NCBI GenBank assembly: GCA_014871385.1
Contig: CM026427.1
Coordinates: 4,224,988 to 4,288,987 of the forward strand
DNA: 64,000 nt
Direction: 5' to 3'
Source of the DNA: Ceratodon purpureus
Lineage: Eukaryota; Streptophyta; Bryopsida; Pseudoditrichales; Ditrichaceae
Below, piece after piece: positions 1 through 10,817 of this stretch; position 1 is the first letter of the stretch; every line of letters begins with the position of its first letter. The notes under the pieces were generated by a model. That model was not told the DNA's origin and did no database searches. It worked only from the letters and a program-made list of their open reading frames with translations. Position numbers and translations under genes: made by a program.

Positions 1-2691
1 ATCTTAACTCCTGCCCCCACATGCACCCGGCTCCGAGATTCAACCAAACCACCCCGACACAACGCCCTCTCCCGCGCTGCCGACGCCCCTCCATCCTTCA
101 CGGCCAGCGCCAGCTCCCCCACCAATGTGGCCATCATCTAAAACCCAATCAACCACCGCAGGAGAATCACTGCATCAAAATCCAAACCTCAATTCACAAA
201 AACCAACTCTCCAACTCACCCCAATCCCCAACCTCACTGATCACAACCCCACACTCTCAAAAAACGCCAGACCCAAACATAACCAATCCTCTCCAGCTCC
301 AAAGCCATTCGCTCAATTCTCACCCTCTCCATCTCATAATCCTCCACAGAGCACTCAACGTCTAGATCTCACAACACTCACTGCCATCTCAAACATAACA
401 CAACCCAAACATAACTCAATTCCTCTCCTGCAACCCTAACTTTGAGTTCTAAACCCAAAATCACATCCTCGGACTCACATCCAAGCTCATGTCTAATCAG
501 AGAGCTCAACATCTTCACATCGTGCACTCTACCAAGCTAGAGCTGCAAATGAAGCGAATTGCGAGGCTAAACCTAGTGAGGAGGAAGGAGGATACATGTA
601 CCTTGACGCGCAGAGCTCCCCCCGGATGGTGGAAACGGAAGCCTCAGAGGAGGAACATGTGCTGATGATGACGACAATGGGGAGGAAAAGGAGAGGAAAG
701 GCGAGAGCTGGAACTGAGCTCCACCTGGTGCAAGCAAGCAATCGAGCGAGCGGGCGCAGCGGAGGCCAGAATGGGTGGTCGCAGAGCGGATGAAGTTGTG
801 GCAACCACGGCGTTCCCGGACTCGTTCTCACCAAAAGCGAAACATCCGAGTCCACCGCTCCAAATCCTTTCCTCAATCAGCAATCATCATCATCAACGCC
901 GCACCGGAATCACATCACCTGGGCAATTCAATTCCCGGACATGGTCAACTGGAATGTGGCAACATCCAGACTCATGTCAAGTTTCCAGGATAAGACGATG
1001 GGTTGCGAGGTTTGCAAGTATCTAGCGATGGTTGCGCAATCAGACAATATCATGTCCTTTTTCCGGTATGAAGGATGGCGAATGGCACAAGTATATTCCT
1101 ACCCGAGTTGCGGCTCACGGAATAGCTATGTTTGTGAGCTATGTTTGGTCACCTTTCGTACTTGTTAAGCGACGATGAAGTGTGTGTTCATCCTGGCTGT
1201 TGGTGAGGGAAGAGCGTTGGGATTGGGTTTTGACTCCGTGATTTCATGGATGGGTTGTCTTCTCAGGAAACCAAGGGACTCATTGTGGAGCTGCATGTGG
1301 AGCTGATTTCGTGCATGTGCATGGAGACGCGTGTGTTGCGAGGTTTGTGTTGAGAGGTTTGTTTTGAGAGGTTTGTGTTTGGTGATGTGTAGTGAGAATG
1401 GTTGATGTGTATGTGTATGGGAGTATTGTGAGTGTATGTATGTTTTGTGGAGGGATTGTTCGTTTCGGTTTTGTACCAGTTTGGGACCTCGATGAGATTG
1501 CGAGGGGCTTGGCCAAGAGCTCGCAAGCATTGTGGCCATCTTCTTTGTCATTGTAGTCTTACTGCGGCAGTCGTTTCCTCTGGAATTGTTGTATTGGAAT
1601 GTTGCACATGACGGACCTGATTCTCTGCTGGAAAGGATTGTGTTTGTTGGTGTTTTGAATTCTAGGGTTCCTGAGGTGGGGTTGTTTCATGTTGTTGGAG
1701 AAGTGGGTCATGTTGATGATCTTCAAACCCCTGTCCTGTCGACCAACTGATAAATTCTCGTCATGACAGGATATGCTCTTCGTCATATGCAGCCATAACT
1801 TTGGGCGAAATCATTTTTTTCCAGAACGCATTGTTTTCCACGAATAGGTCTTGACTCGTTTTCGGAATTTAGGTTTTTGTAAAATCGTCCAGCTTTGCCC
1901 ATTCGATGTGTATAGTACAGAGAGGAATGCGGGCTTAAGTGATGCCACTGTTATGGTGATGTTCCTTGGAGACTCAGAATGCATTGGGTTTGAATCAAAG
2001 AGTTTGGAAAGTGGTGTTCACTGAGGTTCGATCATTGTCATATTCAAAGTATTGAGACGACAATTGAAGAGCAGTTCGGAATGCCTATCATGGTTGACGG
2101 GGCTGGGTGATCAGCTTCGGCAGCGTCAAGTCGACAGCATTACAGCAATCTCTCTATCAAATCACGCAAGGGAAGGGATTCAGGCAGTGATTGAATGCAG
2201 CTTTTGAAGGTTCATGAGGTTGGAAATGAAACCTTGCTTACTGTTTTAATTTTGATTGGAGAATCTGTTAGCCCTTGTTAGGGTTTAACTTGCTTTGTAA
2301 TGATTCAGTGTGAGTATTTTGCTGTTACTGATCTCTGAATTGCTGCATGCACTTGTGGGTTCAGCCCCTTACTGAAGGACTTGAGAATGTTGTCATCTGG
2401 CGTGGACGGGTTGCGGTGAGCTTGAGGAGATGGGCAGACGGAAATGCACGGCAAAAGCATCAGGCATATTATTCGTGCCAGCAATACCGAAAACTCACAA
2501 GAAGGTTTACGAGAAGAAAATGAGTGAAGAATGGCATTGGCCTGTCGCCCTTTGGTTACCCAACCTCTGTAGTATGTACTGTACACCAATCCCCCAACGT
2601 TGTAATCTTTGTAGGTCTGATGTTTAGCATTCTTAATTCCTTCGGATGGTGAAGATATTGGTTTGTCTCTAAGCAACTCTACAGCCTGCAG
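1..2691. other. No firm gene; C-rich start, possible stray exon
   Basis: The first 450 bases are strongly C-rich and A-rich with almost no G, giving long but low-complexity frames that do not look like protein. Around 545-730 on the plus strand there is a short acidic-then-basic frame (SEEEGGYMYLDAQSS, then GRKRRGKARA) ending at a possible GTGCAA donor. It could be an upstream exon, but no matching partner was found. At 1083 the reading MAQVYSYPSC faintly resembles the start of phosphatidylinositol synthases (VYLYIPN) and might belong to the gene that follows. Nothing here is called with confidence. Confidence 0.3.
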
Positions 2692-5346
2692 CTTATGGAA
2701 GAATTGCCTTATGCGGGAAGGCTTTCTCAGTGGCCTTCATCGACAAGAAGTTGTTCACCGTATTGTACATTTTTTGGTAGGCCGACAATCGCCATGTACC
2801 TTAAGAAGTGAATCTCTAAAGCTCTGGATTTTTAGTATGAATATTCATTTAAGGATGGTCTTGAAATCATGTCTTCTATAGTATGATTATATGCCTGACA
2901 TCTCATGCATTTGACATGAAGACTTATCAATCAGTATCTAGTGGTGCTAATAGGATATAGCTTAGAAAGTTGAAGGATTACCCGCTCTGAGAGAATGTGC
3001 ATTTTCACTGATTGTTGCAATTTTTTTGCATCGTGTTGGCGGTACTAGCTTTGTGGCTAATGAAATGAGCAGATATTTTGCAAGGATAATGAATCTCTGT
3101 AAGTGCAAAAGTCGCATTTTGTCACAAAATCTTACTTCATAATTATCTCTTTTGAAGACGAAGATCAAGACGATTAATTCAATTAATTTTTTTAGAATTC
3201 AATTAAGTTTCAGTTACTCCTTTTTTCTGAATTGTACACATGGATGTGAACTTTGAGTTGCATGCAGCTTCGGCGTTGGGGGACGTGTTAGTCCATATTT
3301 CTTCCAGGTATTGATAATGATGCTCTTATAATGATTGTTAATTCCCAATTGTTTTCATATCACGCACAGGGTGCTCTTATGTCCATGTCGCCTCACACAA
3401 TTGATTGCATGATCATTGATTTTGCATTTCAATAAATGTTCTGCAGCTTTCGTTGAATATTAAACAATGTGGTCTTAGATAAAAACATCCAGTATTTTTA
3501 TCTCATTCTGGAAAATGCTTACATTGTTGTGTGCAGAATCAGCACTACAGGGCTCTTGCTCATCCTCTCACATGTTTATAGGTATATCAACTTGATAAAC
3601 TGGGGACAGCTGCTTTTTTGTTCATAATAAACATATATGAGAATTGGTCATGTCTAAAAAAATCGGTGAACATATTATATCTTTCATGACAAGCACATAC
3701 GACTTCAGATTTAAAGCATCGGTGGATATATTTGTTTGATTCAATTGCAGGAGAGATTACAAACTGGTGCTTCTACTTCTGGAACTTGACATTGCCAGCC
3801 ACTGGCTTAGAGTTTACTGGTGCGTCCTGTCTGCAATCGTTGTATTAGCTTAGGTTATTTTTAAACAGCAATGCGTTAAGAGATTGCGAACGGTCTGTTT
3901 TATATCCGCCAGTTCTCATGAAAATGTGGACGAAGTCTTTCTAGACAAGCCCATCTTAGGCACATCGTAGGAGAATATGATCTCGCTTGTAGATGAGATT
4001 TTGGGTCTGACCACATATCAAGTAAAGTAAGGCGTTTTAATCCAAGATGATTTATTGGGTGAAAATCGACTAATCTACCACATATAGGATTCCTTACTCC
4101 AAGGCAGTGTAACCCGGTTTGTTTCAGTTTAGAATCTCGTATTGTCCACCTTCCTGAATTATCAATAAAAACCAGACTCGAATTGTTATCCATTATCATC
4201 TGGTTTAGATAGTCTTGGACTCTAACTGAATTTATTCTAGTTATCTAAACGTGGGTGGGACATGCAGTGAGATTATGACCAAGAGCAGCGAATGTCGACA
4301 CTTGGAGAAATATCAGAATTTTCTTTACAGTCATCCTATTTTTCGGCTTTTTTGTTCACTCAGTCAGGAAGTAAGTTTTTGGAATGTTTTTAATCTATTT
4401 CTGATTTCTTATTGTTAGTCACTTGTGCTAAGAACAACCCCATCAAGGTCGTACATGATGTCGCTTCCAGGGAGGCTGATACCCTCTATAATACAAACCA
4501 GTTCAACTATGTGGAACAAGTCCTGAGTGGTTTGTTGGTTGTACACAGGTCATGTATATATCGCTCTATCTAGTGTCTTTTGAGTGGTCGCAGGTACATA
4601 ATCTTTTCCTTCTACCTTTTTATTGCTGTAAACATGGGCACGTTCAATAATCTTTCAAATAGATCCGTGGTATCAGAAGTTGCTAATGTTGCAAAGGTTT
4701 ATGTGAAGTGCCTTGGATTGTTTCTTGTGTTTAAATCGGCATGCATACTTACAGCAAGGCCATCCAGTCAAACTTGATATCCATAGACTAAGACATTCGA
4801 AATATTTCAAATGCTTGGCAATTGCTGCTCCGGGTTACTTAATAAGGCAGCTTGCAATGCTTGATGAGGTATGACCTCATTTGATTCAAATCCTCTCTCC
4901 CAGCACGGTTGACGTGGTCGTTAATGACTATCTCATTATTGTACGATATCTGAGGTTGTTGTACCTGTTTCCAGATCAGGCTTGCAACAGCGATGTGTTT
5001 GCATTTTGATTCTGTGCCAAATTGTCACGACAAGGTTAAAGCCGCTGTCCCGGAACCTGAGCCTGTCCATGTTCATGCACATGCACATGTTCATGCACCT
5101 GTTTGTGCGGCAACTCCGCCACCAAGAAGACGAAGACGACGCTCTGCTAGTTGCGCACGAAATAGGTCACGAAGCCGGCTAAAATTTGGTACAGCAACAA
5201 ATTCCATGCAGTGCAGAAGTATGTAATTTAAATTTCAAGATATTGTCATGAAAACGATCAAGCCATTTTTTTCTGCCGGTCTAACCACCGTAGTATTTCT
5301 CTATGCAGATGTTGATTGTGATGAAGATGTCGCTGTCGTCATTTGA
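2692..5346 (+). pseudogene. Phosphatidylinositol synthase-like gene, catalytic motif apparently lost
   Basis: Spliced exons near 2692-2776, 3268-3307, 3537-3581, 3751-3819, 4241-4370, 4755-4868, 4975-5188 and 5309-5346 read like CDP-diacylglycerol-inositol 3-phosphatidyltransferase, the ER enzyme that makes phosphatidylinositol. Seen: YGRIALCGKAFSVAF with LFTVLYIF, then RISTTGLLLILSHVYRR, LDIASHWLRVY, LEKYQNFLYSHPIFRLF, and APGYLIRQLAMLDEIRLATA near the C-terminus. The family's catalytic D-G-x2-A-R-x8-G-x3-D-x3-D motif should fall just before RISTT, but the sequence there is LGDVLVHISSR where the family has GAVLDMVTDR, and no DG-AR exon was found. The C-terminus carries an added His/Pro/Arg-rich tail (HVHAHAHVHA, then a run of Arg). 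Phase agrees across the 3.2-4.4 kb exons; the join from 4370 to the next exon fails (a plausible exon at 4594, YIIFSFYLF, is out of frame), and no N-terminus was found. Probably a decayed paralogue, possibly a non-catalytic one. Confidence 0.55.
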
Positions 5347-6211
5347 GAGCAGGCATCAAGATTGCGCTGTCAGGGACTAATGAGGAATGGGTTGATAAGT
5401 ACCACATGTAGTTTGTGATCATCAAATACTTCGAGTTTGTGAATGATCTATGACGAGGTAATCCAGGACTAGAAAAACAATGGATAAAAACTTCATCAAG
5501 ACCACCCTAATCCAAATGGAGCCAAAGCTTGACAGCGCTGACAATTATGCGCCGGCCCAGGTAGTTTGATTCTCAAACTCAAGTCCTTTATATTCAGGTT
5601 TTGAGCTAACTTTGAGTTAGTGAGCGTAGCTGTGTACATTACAGTCATCTCCTAGACTAGGTATTAACCCATTGAATTGCAAGCATTTACGGCAACATTT
5701 CATGATCTGGTTGTTATGAGAGGGTGATTCACTGTAATTTGTTTGATGCGATCATTTGAGGGAATATGTTCTCAACGAGGTATTGAGATCAACAATCGAA
5801 GAGGAATTCTACTTCAAACATTTAAACTGAGCAGGGATTGACCAATGGTCGGGAGAGTCCCACTATTTAGTCTTGTTTAGTGGTTACGATTGGTGATCAG
5901 CTTGTTCCAAAAGTGAGTTGTTCGATCGTATTTCCATTTTTTGTAAAAGTTATAAGATATTGCAATAAAATCTGGTGCTGTTTTGTTATATCAATTCATT
6001 ATGAGCAGAATTGTACAATGTGTGCAATGTTGACGTACCAGTTACGTTTTAGAATCATGTACAACATAAGCCCTGTTTCAGACTTTGTCTGGTATACCTC
6101 ATTCACATGTTATATACTATACAAGCCTTTCACGTGGAATTGCATGAATCATCTCCTTCGAGATTTCATGCCGACCAGTCTCAACATGTTGGAGCTGTGT
6201 TCCCGATGTTT
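5347..6211. other. Intergenic, nothing recognised
   Basis: AT-rich sequence between the PIS-like gene and the convergent small basic gene. No repeat, RNA gene or coding exon was recognised. It presumably contains the 3' untranslated regions of both neighbours. Confidence 0.4.
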
Positions 6212-6925
6212 TTATCTCTCGGAGTTCTGTTGTTTCTTCGGGGTCACCCTTCTGTGAAAATCCCGCACCCCATTGTGACTGGCGCTCAAGAAGAAGCTAG
6301 ACCCCTTGTTGCTGGGAGTTCCAAGTTCATCGCCGATCAGATGAGGCGTCCCAATCTTGGTCCGCAGCGGCACTGAATGTACTGTTATCTCACTGGGCTC
6401 ACCGGGCGTGATAGGGACTCCGGTACTCTTGTAGTATTTCTGAACGGCCTTACGGTTCTTCTTCACGTAATTCACAATGCTACCTCCCGTGCTGGATTTT
6501 CCGCTGGATGTTCCTGCATTCAACCAGGATGTGTCTCAAACTCAAATTCACGCTCTTGTGTGAAAGATCGACATTTGCTCTGAAAGTGATCTTAAGATCA
6601 AATGTGATTCAGCCCACCATCTCGCACAAAAGCCATACCAGGACACTGACATTGTTCTCATGCTTTCAATAGATGGTAAGCTGGATCAAGCAAGCAAGCG
6701 GATTTGGTGCAATTAGCTCAGATTTAGGCAGTTAAGTTTCCACGTCCGATGCACACCTTGGTGATCTGTACCTTGTTCCCGGTTGCTTGGAACTGAATGA
6801 GGCCGTATGACTTGCCCTTCCTCCGGACTGTTGGGTTTGGTAGCTTGCTTTGGGCTAGGTGAGGAATGTCTGCTGGAATTGCTCTTCGGTGAGGAGGTTC
6901 TCGAGCCTCTGCCCATACCACTCAT
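6212..6925 (-). CDS. Small basic Ser/Lys-rich protein, two exons, unknown function
   Basis: The model joins 6925-6772 to 6513-6212 through a GTACAG donor and a TTGAATGCAG acceptor. The phases agree (1 and 2) and the product is 151 residues. It starts MSGMGRGSRTSSPKSNSS, continues through a Ser/Pro/Lys-rich stretch, then STGGSIVNYVKKNRKAVQ and KYYKSTGVPITPGEP, and ends RRVTPKKQQNSER. No signal peptide, membrane segment or known domain is visible. The high content of Ser-Pro and basic residues would suit a nuclear or chromatin-associated protein, but that is only inference. A second frame over exon 1 (GKSYGLIQFQATGNKVQ) is also open, so the exon 1 frame is the least certain part. Confidence 0.45.
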
Positions 6926-8433
6926 CTTTACTACGTCGACAGCCCTTGAATTTTATTCACGGCCGCTTCGCGAGCAGCCCATATGCCGTCACAGATTCAT
7001 CTTTAGTTTGTGCAGACTCTGAAGAATGTTCACACTTTTCAACATTAGTTAGGAAATGTAGTTCAAAGTGCTGATGCGATTTCAAGACTAGTTCCACAAA
7101 TCAAAAGAGCAGACAAATCTTGTGAATCACTGCTTGAAGATCATGATCATCTCATTTCTGTTTGTCAATGTCGAAAATCACTACTCGGACGTACTGTAGA
7201 CCTTCGAGCAGACTGCAGGGTTATGATTCAGTCCAAAGATGGTGCAATTTCAAGACCGGAAGAATTTACCGCAAGATTTAGCCTGATGAGGTTTTTGAAG
7301 AGATTCTTCACCTTCGTCCGGGAAGATGAATAACGTAGAACGACACCGTTACCCGGCAATCTGTCCAACCGGACCAACCGCAGAATAATATTGTCTTGGA
7401 TGTGTGAGCGGTTCGAATAATTCCTACAGGCATGACGGTTGGGGGTTTCGTTATCGTGAACGCCTCATCTCTTCGTGATGATGCAACGCTTGGGTGAGGA
7501 TAAAGTCTTGAACGTAGAGCACAGATCTCACAACTCACTTTGAATTGGTGTCGATGTTGCAGTTAACTACTCCGTTTGTCTCCAAAGAGTGTTGCAGGAG
7601 TTTCTGTCACTCGCTTGAGGAGATTGATTGTGAAGCTCATTTTTAATCTCCATCATGGTGTCAGATGCCTTTCTCTGAAGTGAATGGAGATTAAAAATGC
7701 GCTTTCACGATCATTCTTTTCGATCCACAGTCATACAGAAGCAGGATGCTTGTGTGTCGAACAAGAACAGCGCCCTCTGCATCGGCTGTTTATCTCGGAA
7801 GACAGCAGGCCAAATCCATCCATCTGAGGTAACACTTTGATATAAGTAAGCCTTCGCCCGGTGCTCCTGCAAGACTAACTCCTCTCCAACAAAGAGGTTT
7901 CCTATTCTATCAGTCACATGATGGAAGTCAGTGTGTCATATTTTTGAGTCATTAAAGGATGGGCTCAGGAGCGAGTGTTTTGTAAACCTAGTGTACTGTA
8001 CATCGAGACATTGCAGACTGAATTTCATATAATCAAATAAGAGCCACAAAGAAATACCAAGAATAATCACTACTGATGTCAGTAATTGTATGACAAATTC
8101 TGAAAACGAAAATAACCCAAACATTCCATTTTGAATGCTTCTCTAAAACTGGAAATGGCAACCTACTTAAATGTAAGCTTGTATAGACTCTGCCCCAACA
8201 TATCGAGCACAGCTAGTGCACAGGGAGAGTCGGTATAGGATTAGATCCATTCCTACTCAGAAAAAGGAACTCCACGTAGACTGAAAATTTTCTGTAGCCA
8301 ACTTCCTTGTGTAGCAAAAATACTAACAAAGCACAGGCCCAACACATGGAGCATGAGAACCTGCATTGAAGATTGCAGAACTCCATCCAGGTGATGCTTC
8401 GTTGGATTGTTTTAACTCTCTCGTCTACACATG
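6926..8433. other. Intergenic; unplaced minus-strand frame near 7.7-7.9 kb
   Basis: No complete gene was found. On the minus strand, 7917-7711 reads TDRIGNLFVGEELVLQEHRA and on to WIWPAVFRDKQPMQ, which looks more like protein than noise. It has no recognisable splice partners and may be 3' untranslated sequence of the Tim17-family gene or a decayed exon. Near-identical sequences at about 7623-7655 and 7665-7700 form a short inverted repeat around tttaatctccat and atggagattaaaa. Confidence 0.3.
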
Positions 8434-9779
8434 CTATTTTGTGCCCCAGCTCAGATCCTCGCTTTCCAGTACTTCGCCGCTAGGTGGTTCAGTAATTACC
8501 CAATCTCCATCATTCTCCTGACTTTCCAAGGAACCCCAAGTCTCAAGCTCTTGGCCTTCATTACTGCCCCGTGTAGGTGCTGGAGGAGGTTGCGGACTGC
8601 CTTGAGGTTTCGGTAACGGCGCCTGCTTCAAGGCGTCACCCATCGTGTAGAACAAACCACAGATTACTGCTCCAGCTGCATAAACACAGTTAATGAAGCA
8701 AGATCAGGTTCACACCCACCTCAAGCATATATTGAACTAACATATAATTTCAAGTTCTAAAAACTTACCGGCTGCATTGAAGAGAAATCTTGGTCTTGGC
8801 CTCACAACATGCAGACCCTGGCACAAAAACCAAGCCACCAGATTAGGATTCATGACAATGCACCGACAACGCTTTGGTAGCTTTACAAACAACCAAGTAG
8901 GTTCAATATCAATTAAAAGAATCAAATGCTTGGCTTACCTGTTCTGCTGCTAACACATCAGCTTTCGTAATAACTTTACTGCGAAGGAATACAGGTAGTT
9001 CACTCATCGCTCCTACAATTGCTCCAGCCATCATTGGATTTTTGATGTCATCAACTCCTGCTCTGACTCAACGCATTAGCAACTCCACATTACAGAAAGC
9101 ACGCAAGGATATGAAGTTGACAAGATCTCCCAACTATCAACCAGCTCCCAAGTTCACAAACCGCTTCTGAAAATATAAAATCAACTCTCCTAATCTGATC
9201 CAAAATTTTCAAGCAGAGAAATGACTGAGAACTAATTCCAGTCAAGTGGGAATAATAATCACCGCGTACTTGCCGAATTCCACATGCTAACCCTTGGTAG
9301 GTGCCTAATGCGACTCCAAACGAAAGACCGCCTACTATAGTTGCTCCGATCACTGCTTGAACCGCTGCAGGAAACCTACAACAGATGTGATCGAAACTGA
9401 ACCGATTAGGAGATGCAAGTGGCTCAATTGCTGATCAACAAACTAAGTTTCTACGTTTGATCGAAAACTAATCCAAAACCCTAAACCCTAAATCTTCGAA
9501 GCAAAATCCCACAATCAACTCAGCTGCTCCGAAACCCAACACGATTCAGCAATGTGAAGGAGAGTAGAATGACCTAATCTGCAGCTGAGCAGCCCGCGCC
9601 ATGCCAGTCAACCCAGACGTAGCTGCGCCAAGCATGGTCCCGCTCACAAACCCACTTGTCGCCTTCGCCGAGCAGCTCTGCGACGAATGCTGGTGCCCTG
9701 CAGCCACTCTCTCCGGTCGCTGCGCCTGCCCATAGTCCTGCCGAAACTCCGATCCCGCCTCCCCTCGCCTCTCGCCCAT
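8434..9779 (-). CDS. Tim17/Tim22/Tim23 (PRAT) family membrane protein
   Basis: Five exons (9779-9574, 9375-9263, 9060-8939, 8817-8769, 8675-8434) with compatible phases give 243 residues. The core is a glycine-rich membrane domain typical of Tim17/22/23 and OEP16-like preprotein and amino-acid transporters: SGFVSGTMLGAATSGLTG, AVIGATIVGGLSFGVALG, then VDDIKNPMMAGAIVGAMSE and AAAGAVICGLFYTMGDAL, i.e. four short hydrophobic segments with GxxxG spacing. The N-terminus is hydrophilic (about 45 residues, Gln/Glu/Arg-rich) and the C-terminal 65 residues are Pro-rich, then acidic. Such proteins sit in the inner mitochondrial membrane or plastid envelope; which one cannot be told here. The first ATG is at 9779; the frame stays open for three codons upstream but without another ATG. 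A telo-box doublet lies in intron 1. Confidence 0.75.
9472..9492. promoter_or_regulatory. Telo-box doublet in intron 1 of the Tim17-family gene
   Basis: Two tandem CCCTAAA units lie about 80 bases inside the first intron, close to the start codon. In plants, AAACCCTA telo-boxes near the start of transcription are known from translation-related and organelle-related housekeeping genes. Only two units are present, so this is a motif and not an interstitial telomere. Confidence 0.5.
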
Positions 9780-10817
9780 CGCAGCCAACCTCTTAAAAAC
9801 GCTCTAAAATCAATCCCTCACTCTGCAATTACGCACAAGACCCAGAGCTTCCATCAAACACAGCTACAGAAACCCAGCAAGCGCATTGCATACAAAAAAC
9901 AATGGCACAGCAATCTCAATCTCAATAAAACAGAACTGCCCATTTACAATCTGAAAAAACTGTGATGAAAATGTTTTGTGAATTACAGATTGAGTGAGGT
10001 TACAGATTGTGATGGTACAAGATCTGCTACAACATGATGTTGATTCTATGCACTGACTGGAAAGGATTGCAAGAAACGGTGCCAGCTTAAAGGCAACCGA
10101 CCTGGAGAGATGGTGTGCAATTTGGAACAGCAATTGAGGTTGGCAAATTGGGCAGATAGGTAGATTGATTGTAGAAGATGGTGAAGCAAAGGAGTATCGT
10201 TCTCATGAGTCATATCTTTGGATGCATTTCCAAATCCGTCACTCTACCTGAAACCATTATTATCTTCTCAAAGCTTACACTAGTGTTGACGACATCTGTG
10301 CTTTGCATAGATTTATGGTGGCTTCGGGTACTGTGACGGATTTCGGTGGTCCCGTGGTTGGGCAGGTTCATCGATTGAAGATGGTGAAGTGGGCATGTTG
10401 GTGAAGGCTCTCTTCCGTTTGGAAGCTGCTCTCTCGACCAACTCACTCTGCCCAATATGAGGAGTGCATCTGTGAACTTAAGTTTTATTCTGTTGTGAAG
10501 TCAGATGATGATTTGAAGCAGGACTTGAGATGAATTATGATTTTTGATCGACACATTGCTGGTGATCTTGTCGGCAAGAGCAGCATATTCCTTAATTTGT
10601 CGCAGTTTTTGTCACGCTTTCATCAATCACTCAGCTGGTGCAAAGTGATCCTAGTCTTCAAAGAATCGTTCCACCACATGATATCCTGCGCCAGGAACCT
10701 GGGAGGAGGCCGTTTGGTCGTTTTACCAGCACAGGAAGGAGATCCACGAGCTGGAGGAACACACAACTGCATCAGGTTTCTCGAAAGTGGCCGATAGCAA
10801 GAAGCAGCATGCATATA
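9780..10817. other. Intergenic, nothing recognised
   Basis: Between the start of the Tim17-family gene and the 3' end of the TIR-NLR gene. Short open frames exist on both strands, but none resembles a known protein or has coherent splice sites. The first 150 bases presumably hold the 5' leader of the Tim17-family gene. Confidence 0.4.

Noticed and set aside
529-876. Minus-strand frame of 115 codons near the window start
   Set aside because: No homology and no splice context; composition looks like the reverse of an acidic plus-strand stretch.
9472-9492. CCCTAAA repeats as interstitial telomere
   Set aside because: Only two units; better explained as a telo-box regulatory motif close to a gene start.
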